In this document: piece after piece, positions 1 through 10,700 of the stretch | How positions within the stretch are numbered: the stretch's first letter is position 1 | Layout: every line of letters starts with the position of its first letter | Assembly (NCBI GenBank): GCA_030141605.1 | Contig: JAQGDQ010000560.1 | Coordinates: 1-64,000, forward strand | DNA from: Tubiluchus corallicola | Taxonomy: Eukaryota; Priapulida; Priapulimorpha; Priapulimorphida; Tubiluchidae | Direction of reading: 5' to 3' | DNA length: 64,000 bases | The notes under the pieces: model-generated | The model's input: only the letters and a program-made list of their open reading frames with translations | Told to the model about the DNA's origin: nothing | Database searches by the model: none | Made by a program: the position numbers and the translations under genes

Positions 1-71
1 GTGCATTCCTCAATACTGTCCTTTTGTTGTCTTCGCAGACTGTCAAGTTCCTTGCGTAGCAACTGATGAAC
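1..71 (-). CDS. CCDC186: CCDC186 coding exon 8, cut by the window edge
   Basis: Begins after acceptor TTGTTTTAG at 72-74 and encodes VHQLLRKELDSLRRQQKDSI..., heptad coiled coil in phase 0. The exon continues off the left edge. Confidence 0.85.
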
Positions 72-1687
72 CTAAAACAATAAATATAAACTTTATATTT
101 TAACTCTATCAACAACGAATTTAGATTGTTTTCATAAAACGTAGCACAGGCTGTCAGTGGAAAAGAATGTGGTATATCTAGAAGTAAATAAAAATGGCTG
201 CTGTAGAGTTATGAAGCCATCTTTGAAGCCAAAACTGTCCTAAATCTTAGACTCAGCAGACCATTGGTCACTTATTTCCCATTATAATAAATGTTCAAAA
301 ATGCTGAGTGTAACATTTTGGATATGATATGTCTACTGTCATTTGCTATTTACATTGATCAATTTAGCTTGTATAATTTTTGACTTATTTTGTCACCAGA
401 TGGCTGTTACTTTCTTATCCTGAGTTTTTATTTAAGCTAACTGAAGGCAGATCCATGTTTAATTTAGTTAATGGGGGTAGCCCAAAACCTTTACTTTCCT
501 TTGTACCAACTAACTCCCTGTTAGTGATTGAATTACAGAATGGATGATCATCATGGATGAATATTCAATACGTTAAAACCAAGATATATATTTCCTCGTA
601 TAAACTTCACTTGTTTTGCACATCTGCGTGGAGATGTAGTATTAGATATGCCATACAGATACACCTTGACAGTGTACATGTATAGTGAGTGGAAGCCAGA
701 AGGAGTGACTTAGAAAAGTTAGTTCAGGTAGAGAGCTGCTTACGTTCGGATGTTAAAAGCAGCCATGTTAATAAAAAGCAGTGAATAGATGTTGGTAACA
801 ACCTGAAAGTGCTTGTGGAGCCGACAATGGTTACCTTGGTGTAGCTGTAGCTGGTGGTGTTGGTAGACTAGACCCACTGTCAAAGTCAACTATCTTATAT
901 TCATCAATCTAAGGTGCAGAGCCATATTTTGGTATGGGACAGACAGTCATTTGCCATAGTGTTGATGTTCAAAACGTGCAATCAAAGTTCTTTAGACGGA
1001 TAATCGAATCGAGAGCCAACGAGCCCGATGACCCATTTTCAATCGTGTGGAATTTGTGCTCGAAAGCGAACACACCATGTGTACAATATGTGAAAGCTAT
1101 CCTTCGTAAAATGGATATTATCTCTGACGACCTCGAAAACACAAAACAACATATCAGGGATTCCGAAAGAACTAAACTGTGCACCTATCTCTATCTGAAT
1201 CCCCAACTATCTGTCAGTGCAATGTATAGTGTTAACGTAAATGAGCTCCATAGGATTAAAACATCTCGGTTACGCCTCTCCTCACATAACTTGGCTATTG
1301 AGACTGGAAGATATGCAAGGATAAAAAGAGAGGACAGGCTATGCTCCTGTTCTGGCTTAAACATTCAAACAGAAGAGCATGTTATCTGTTTTTGTCCACT
1401 TACGAATCACCTTCGTGAAGATAACACTGAACTGAGCTTCAACGATTTGCATGAATTTTTCAATGGAAACCCAATGTCATAGTGTGAATTTGTAAATAAT
1501 TCTTTAGCTGTTTTTGGACAGTAATGATCATGTTAGGCGATAATAAGTGTGTAGTGAGAATTTGTAAATAATTCTTCAGTTATTTTTTGACAGTAATGAT
1601 CATGTTATATGATCAAAAGTCCTTTTTTGTAGTGATCTATGGACTGAACCAAAATATCATGTTCGACTATCTCTTAATCAGTCAATA

Positions 1688-1721
<34 letters not shown>

Positions 1722-4700
1722 GAGTCAGACTTATTCTGTGCAGAACAAGTTGCCGCTAAGACATATCATTACTACATTTTCTAATATCTGGAGGAACATT
1801 AACTGTTTGCCACACGTCCATCATTAACTTCTTGAAGTGAAGATTGGGACTTGCTAGTAAAATGACTCAGGCCTGCTGGTGAAGTGCAGTCTATGGCGCC
1901 TCCCGCTAACTGCCTTCTTACTATCCCTTCATTACCTTGGGAATGGGCTTTACTTTGTGCACACCCTGTATATTTCTCATAAATTGTAATTCTGATTAGA
2001 AAACCGTTTTGTCAGTGTTTTAAAGCTTTATTTTGTTATCATACAGCAAATTTCACTGTTATTTACATCCTTTAACTTTTATGAAGTGAACGCAGCTTTA
2101 ATTTCAATAAACCTACAAAAGTGTTGATTTCTGTATAGTAATTATTTACTGTTCTGCGTTAATTTACATTTGGTGATTGGACATTGAGGTTACACCCAGT
2201 AATCACTAGACTGCCTAATAACAATTAATCAGGTAACGATCTCCGTAGAGTTTAAGCAATTTACAGATTTTGTTTGAAGTCCTTAGGCCAAAATTCCGTC
2301 ATGTTACACTGAGTGAGCAACTTTTGAAACACCCGATACAATAAATTTTATAAACTATTAGAATTCCTAGAATTACTTGGAGCGATTCCGAACAAAGTTC
2401 GTGCAAAGACATCTGGTGGAAATTTTTCAAACCGCTAAGACAGTTTTGCTTTGTGCTCGCAGCAAGAAAGGAGGAGAAGCAAACAAAAAAATTGAGAAGA
2501 TAAAAAAAGAAACACCGATGACATCCAACGAAAGCATGCAGCACAAAAAGAGCTGCTCTCACATTTTCAGTCGGCCCTAACGGTCCCACCTCCATTTCTT
2601 CGGCTTTCTCTTCGTGATGTTGGGGCGACTCGTGCTCTCTTTCTCTCGACTTCCCACTAAGGTCAAGGTCACCAGTCAGCGAGTCATCCGGATTCTAAAT
2701 ACAAAGTGAGATAAATTGTATGTTAGTTTTATTGAAGTTGACACAAAATTTTTAAATTACGTAGCTTAAAGAAAACTCTCTACTTAAAAAAATAAAACTT
2801 AAAAAATTCGTCTTGAAATTTTATACCGCTTACTGACTACCTTTTTGTATGCATGGCTTGGATCGGCCTTAACGCTGTATAAAATGTGTAAATTCAAGCT
2901 CCTGCGATGACCGTTAGGCGCAGTCATTTTAATAGCAGGTCGTTTGAAACAAGTTTTGATAACATTAAGTAAAGTTTGAAAAATAATCAAAGCATTGGTA
3001 GCAAACATGTTGCTAATTGAGGAAAATTTTAAATTACTATATCTTGTCAATAAGATTAAAAATACGTTTTTGGCTAGTGAGTGGTGCACCCTGGCGGGTG
3101 AGTCAGCAACATTTTACCAACTGCCACAAACATTTTAAATTATTATTTCTAGTTACATAAGTCTTTCCAGCAGGTAAGTGAAATGCTAAGTAATACAGAT
3201 TTGCAAAGAAAGTTTTTTGGGACATAATTTAGCATTTCCTTTTCTTCCCCTGATTTACATGTCGTAGTGACATCATGTAATGGCGCTGTCGGAACAGTAT
3301 TGCGAGAGATTTAAAATAAAAACAAACGAAAATTCCTTTTAATGCAAGTACGATATCCGCATAAAATTGCTGTAAAGTAATATAATTTCTAAGGCGATTT
3401 TTCTGAAACCTACTTTAGGTATCCCTTTTCCTTTAACATATAACAGTTTCGAATTTAACAAAAATTGTTTCAAGTCATGTAAGGATAACAAGGGAGTTCT
3501 TCACAAGACAAATATGTCAGAACAAAATACATAAATAAGATCACATGGCCTTTTTAAAACTTAATAACTAGTTCATTTAAATTATTAAATCATTAAATAA
3601 ACTGTGTTTATGTTAGGCAGCCTTAAAGGGAGTGAAAGTAATTAAAAGTATCATTCATCATCGTTACCTGATAGTTTTTGATCATTTGTTGACAATTTCG
3701 ACGAATTTGCTCAGTTTCCTCTCTGGTGATTTGAAGTTTTCTGGTAAGATCGTCCAGCTGTGCACGAGTTTCCTGAAACAACCAATCGATAAATACGGTG
3801 CACTATAACTACGCAAGGCGAATCACAACTGAGTTATCATGGCATTGTGCTTAGTGTGACTGGAGTTAAGAATAGAGTCGAGGTGGTCAGTTAATGGATT
3901 GGTGAACCGCTGCTGTATGCACATCAGAATGTGACTGAGGTTGGCTGCTGGTTCAGTGGCTCCTTTAAGAAGCATAAGTTCATAAAGAGATAGGTTGCGG
4001 TCTCACCACCATCATTCAAATTACAGCATGAAATGTTGGATTTCACTTTGCAGAGACCAACCATATTCAAATGAGATCTTGAAACGGGTCCCCTAAACAT
4101 TAGGTACAAGTATTTCAGCCTTGGAAAAATGCCACTCTCTTTTTCTGTCCATCCAGCTAGGGGGAGAGTTTAAAGGACAAGATAACACTTTTCATAAATA
4201 AAGCTTAAAAACTTCGTCTTGAAATTTTGCATCACTAACGTGCTGTCTTATTGCATGCAGAGCTTGCATTAGCAGTAATGCTGTATAAAACTTGTAGATT
4301 TAAACATCCGCGACAGACTGTTAATTAAGTGCAGGCATTTTAACGGTAAGTCATTTGAAACAAGTTTAGATAACATTGCGTGAAGTTTAAAAAATATTCA
4401 GAGAATTTGCAGAACACGCTTCACTAGGCTGACAATAAAAATACTTCTGTTTCTGTCTAATCGTCATAGTAATATTTTTTTAATCATACACCTGGCTGGG
4501 AATTTTATAATTTTTTCTATGTTTATATACTTACTTGGCACTGTGATATAAAAGCGTATTTTCTTTATTTAAAACGTAAAATTCCATAATTATTATAATG
4601 TCGTTCTTTTGGGGAACGCAGGATGCGGCCATGTTTCTTCTACGTCTAACTCTTGGCCAGGGTTGCCACTTTGTATGATGCTCACTGTATTGGAGGCTAA

Positions 4701-7700
4701 AAAGTGTGGAATTTTCTACTAAATCGGTGTATTAACGGCCGAGTTGTGTTGGCGCTTATTCCGTAATCATCAGAACATATGTTATGATAGAAAAAAGAGA
4801 ATATACAATAATCGATAATTATACAATAATTTAGTAAAGCAAAAGTAAAAAAACCGTGTGAAAAAATCTGGATTGAAAAAAATTAAAAGATTACTGCTAA
4901 CCAGGGGGAAATAAACAAACTTTGATTTCAACTGATTTTAAATATTCCGCGATTCAGCTTTAAACATTCACAAAGCTTTAAAAAAATTTTCCTCCCTCCC
5001 TACTGACATCCTTTGAGCTGATGAGGTAAGACAGAAACAATTTTTTTGTATCCAGCCTTAGTTAAGCAAAGTTTATATGACTTTATTTTGTCAGTGAGAC
5101 CAGATACATTTTATGCCGCACACTGGTATGGCGATGCTGTGCGGTTTTCACCAGGTAAGCCAGTGAGAAGACTTACTTTATGTGCATCAACCTCTGCCTG
5201 TAGTTTGTTAGCGTGCCACTTGTTTTTCATCGTTTGTGCGTTCACCTCTTCTTTTAATTTGGTTATCTCTTTCTGCAGCGACTGTACTTCTCCGGAGCGG
5301 GTTTCAATGGCCTTGCCCATGCTGGCTTTCTCTCCCTATTACAAAGGCAGTAAAATATGTGACTACCCGCTAGAAGTTGAACACAATGGTTCAAAACTTA
5401 ATTATTCACCCACAGAATGTGGCTTCTTCCACCCTCCGAATGTGGCTTCATCCACCTTCAGAATGTGGCTTCATCCACCTTCAGAATGTGGCTTCACCCA
5501 CATAATGTGGCTTCATCAACCCTCAGAATGTGGCTTCACCCACATAATGTGGCTTCATCCACCCTCAAAATGTGGCTTCATCCACCCTCAAAATGTGGCT
5601 TCATCCACCCTCAAAATGTGGCTTCATCCACCTTCAGAATGTGGCTTCATCCACCTTCAGAATGCGGCTTCATCCACCCCCAGAATGTGGCTTCATCCAC
5701 ATAATGTAGCTTCATCCACTGTCAGAATGTGGCTTCATCCACAGAATGTGGCTTCAACCACCCTCAGAATGTGGCTTTATCCACAGAATGAGGCTTCATT
5801 CAACTTTTTTACACAAATACATGATGCATTACAACAGAAGTACAAGTATTTTGTTTTGTTGTCATTTAGAAATACAATCAATTTAGAACTTGTCTTAAAT
5901 TTGCTATTTGTATTTTGCTAATTTAGCATTTCATCTTGAAGGATTACCCTTGATAAAAAGCTACATCCCTGTTCCTATTACAATATCTATTAATGCCAGC
6001 GTGAACCTGACTTAATAAATTTTAATTTTGTAGCCAAGGTGGCTCCATCTAAAAGTCGACTAAGCAAAAGAACAGACAGACAGACAAACACGACTGAGAA
6101 TAAAAGACGACCCTGCCGCAGAATTAATAATACCTTTAGTTGTTGCAATCGATTCATCAAGAAATCACGCTCTCTGGCATACTCTCCTACTTTCTTCTCC
6201 GCAGCTTCCCGGGCCTTCTTATTCTCCATCAGCGTCTTCTCGCTGCACGCGTACTTCATCACCATCCCATCTTTTTCAGAGCGGACGGCCTCAAATTGTT
6301 TCGTTAACTGTAATCAATGACCGTATCACTTAATTTACACAACAAACATCAATTTAAACGTAGAAAGAATGAAATACAAAAAGAAACATTGTTCCGAAGA
6401 AATTTTGTTTCCTGAAAAAACACGTTATTTAAATTTCGACATCAAGTTATATTTTCCAATATACATACATATATATATATATATAATTATTTACATATAA
6501 ATATATATATATATATATATAATTTTATTCGTACTCATGGTACAATCACATCAAATAAACAAACAGATCAACAAGCAAAATCACATTAATTAACAAGATT
6601 AGTAAGCAATGTGAATATATACAATTACATGAGAGTACGATATGTTAGTACGGCGTATAATTCATTCCTGTCATAAAAATCAAAACAATTACGATCTAGA
6701 GCCCATATAACTTCTTTAATAAAATTTACAGTCCGTATTTGTTCATCGCTAGCATTACTTCTTACATCTAATGTACAAGAAAAAACTTTAGAAAGAAAAT
6801 TTTCATTTGTGTAAAAAGTTTTGTACTCGTTACAAATAGATAACAAATTATAACCCGTTATAGAAGAGGCATGAAATCGAGAATCATGTGCAAAGAAATT
6901 GGCTATGCGATTTTCACTATATAAGCAACTAAGGTCAAATTTAACAAATCGTTTTTGTAGTTCTTTAAATGAGGGAACAATATCACATATAAGAGGAAGA
7001 CAGTATCTGTGTGATTTAAACGGCAAATTCCAGAGATTTCTTACTGCAACATTCCAAGCTGTACTTAGTTTAAAAATTTTACTATCGACTTTCCAGGTTT
7101 GACCTCCGTAGTAACTGCGACATTAGCTCTGGAAGACACGTGATTTTAAATCTAAGTAGGAAAAATGTTTAGGCACTTTAATATACACAAGACTATTGAA
7201 TCTGTGAAACGGATTAAGGGGTACTGATGACGTAATTCGGCGATATCGTACGTACCTATTCACTAATCATGCCAGCAAAGGAAAGATCAAATTATATGTG
7301 TTTCTATTTGTCCTTACTGGTACCCAAGAATCTGTCTGCAAATGTTTTGGAGTTAAGAGCCTCCAAAGGGCAGGCCAATTTCTTGACCTTTTCGTGTCCT
7401 GGGTCAGCGGGCCATCATGCGAAATTTAAAAAAAAAGTCCAAAATGCTGTTAAAATGGTCGCAAAGAATCATTCCTGAAAGTTTGGCACGTTTATCCGGT
7501 CAGCCCTCACTTCATCAAAATCTGGCCGTATCAAACCAGCCTAAATCTCACTCCGTCAGCAACAAAAAGTTAACGACATTTCACTTAACGTCGCATTAGC
7601 GTCGTTAATCGAGCACTTAGTGTAAAACAAGTTGTAACAGCCCTGACTTTTCTCTTAATGCTTAACAAAAATGTGGTCTGTGAAATTTGCAGTAAATTCT

Positions 7701-10700
7701 CTTTGTTTCGAAACAAAATGCTCTGCAACTGCCAATTTATCTTTTCTATTGCTTTATATTTATTAAAATCTGTGATTGTGATTAGCGAAAACGAGTTCTT
7801 TATCTTTCCCAACTTGTATGTATCTAGTTTACCTGATCTATACGAGCCCGTAACGTAGCAATGGCTTTCCTAGCTGCAGCATCCTGACTCTGCAGCTGCT
7901 GCTGACTGTTCTGGACCTTCTGTTCTAATTCCATGATTGTCTTCTCCAGCTAAGAAAAAATAGCAAAATAACTTCAAAGTTTGAAACTGAACGAACTTGG
8001 TGTTACAAACTGTTTTATTTAAAGGAAAACAGGCTGATTTTTTCATACCACATCCCTTTTCATACATTTTTCAAAGTACAGTAAAAATTATGCATTTTAA
8101 CACCTATGATAATGCCAAAGCATTTGTAAAAATTAAATAATAGGTTTAAAACTTAATTAATGGCAGGCGAGCTCAACTAGTGCTGACATCACAAATGAAC
8201 ATAATTTTCAACAGCATAAGCATTCCACGAGCATGTTGCACGTGTTTGCAAAAACAAACATTGAGTGCAGTGATACTATACAACATTCGATGTGAGATAC
8301 AAAAACTCAGGAAATATTAAGTTTAAAATTCAAATTTCAAGTTTCACGCACGAGCTCTCGAGTGTGAGTACTACATCACAACTGAACACCACTGAACTCA
8401 GATGAACAGCACCTGTTTTTTGTGCAATTCATTTCCAAGATGTAAGTGCTAGCTCTCTCCTCTAGCTAGTAAAAGGCAAAATGCACGTAACAAACTAACA
8501 GAGAGAGAACCTGCCGTTTCTGTGGTAATAATTCTTTCACGTTTCAATATTATATAAAATGGACTGTTTGAGTTATGGTTTTAGATTGGTTCTGGTTTTC
8601 CTTTAAGCAGTGTGGACTATTTTTACAAGTTAATAATTGTTTTATGTATGTGTTTTATAAGTAAAGCAAAGTGTATAAAAAATATTCTTATAAAACACAA
8701 CTAAACAAGAATAATTTTTTGATACAGTTTGGCACTCAGAGGTCGACCTACTTCGGGAAGATAGTTGTCAACTTGTGGCAAGACCAGAGCCCAAAACAGT
8801 TTGCTAAGATGAGACATTGATCTGGTGAACGTGTTTAGGCCTCGATCAGAATGTATCGAATTGCACACTTTCACAATGGGAAAATGCCAATGAGAAGTAC
8901 GGCACAAGGAGAATTGAACTTGGTGGTCGCCCGTCCATTCACTCACTAGCTTTAGTGTTGCTCAACCTTTTTTCCTGAGCATGCACACACAGTACTGGTA
9001 GCCTCTCAGCTACTCACTTGGATGCAGAACATGCCTAGTGTTTCTTTTCAGAGAAATCTGTTTTTATAGTGTTAACTAGAGACATGTTAATTTAATTATT
9101 AGCTTAATGAAAATTACTAAATAATTTTAGACGAGTAAATAATGGCTAACACTATTCGAACTAGCTTAGATGGTATGTAACAATTTGCATCTCACTACAT
9201 AAATTAATTACCGTAGCTATCTGAGTAACGTAAACCGTCTCAGTATCAGATGCAGGAACTGAAGTGGTTTCTTTGACAACTTGTAGTTGCTTAGCAACGA
9301 CATCTCTTTCACTAAGAGCATCACGTAGGCTTTGTGTAATATGCTTATTGTCTGCTTCTAACCTAGAATGCAAAGATTTCGCATATATACAATAATTTTA
9401 ATGTAACAAATTTCAAAGTTAGTCAGTCAAACGGAAGCAGTTTAGTAACAAAGTAACGCTAACAATAAGTTCCTTGACACGATGCTATTTTAATCATATA
9501 AATGCAGAAAAGCAAAAATAAAGCCTGCAAATTATAGCACTTCTACTGGGGCTCCAACCTAAGACCTTCATCTGTGCATGACTACTGTAAATTATGCTTA
9601 GATTAAACGTTCGAAATGCAATAGCAAATTAGAAAGTCTCGAAAATCTTACACTTCTACTGGGACTCCAACCCAAGACCTTCATCTATGCATGACTACTG
9701 TAAATTATGTTTAGGTTAAACGTTCGAAATGCAATAGTAAATTAGAAAGTCTCGAAAATCTTACACTTCTACTGGGACTCCAACCAAGACCTTCATCCGT
9801 GCATGACTACTGTAAATTATGCTTAGGTTAATGGTTCGAAATGCAATAGTAAATTAGAAAGCCTCGAAAATCTTGCACTTCTACTGGGGCTCCAACCCAA
9901 GACCTTCATCTATGCATGACTACTGTAAATTATGTTTAGATTAAATGTTCGAAATGCAAAAGTAAATTGGAAAGGCTGAAAAGTCTTACACTTCTACTGG
10001 GACTCCAACCCAAGACCTTCATCCGTGCATGACTACTGTAAATTATGCTTAGGTTAATGGTTCGAAATGCAATAGTAAATTAGAAAGCCTCGAAAATCTT
10101 GCACTTCTACTGGGGCTCCAACCCAAGACCTTCATCTATGCATGACTACTGTAAATTATGCTTAGGTTAAATGTTCGAAATGCAATAGTAAATTAGAAAG
10201 TCTCGAAAATCTTACACTTCTACTGGGACTCCAACCAAGACCTTCATCCGTGCATGACTACTGTAAATTATGTTTAGATTAGAATACTTTAAGCAAACAT
10301 GCAGACCCCTCAAAAGCTGACAGTGAGGCAGTGATTAGTTAGTATATAAGAGATGAGGACAAACTTGCTAGTAATGACAATGAAGAGGAAAGAAAACGGA
10401 GAAAAGAACGATTAAAGTGATGTAACAATGATAATCTCATCATTGCAATATTTGTAGTTGTATGAAAGGAAGCATGTTGTTTCTGAATATTAAAAGAACA
10501 ATTTTATTACAGGCACTTATAGTTAACAGTTATAGTTAAAAACAACACAACTTTATTAAAACTTTTACATTAAAAAGTTTAACTCATGCCAAAAGTTTTG
10601 ATAGGCTACTGCTGACATCTTCAGTGGAAAAATTTACAAACATACAACCAGTTTATATAGGCACCTATTATGCACTAATATGTATTTAGTAGAAGCCAAA

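Noticed and set aside
5046-5921. 291-codon plus-strand open frame
   Set aside because: It lies opposite CCDC186 exon 5 and across the GTGGCTTCATCC minisatellite; its composition is explained by the repeat.
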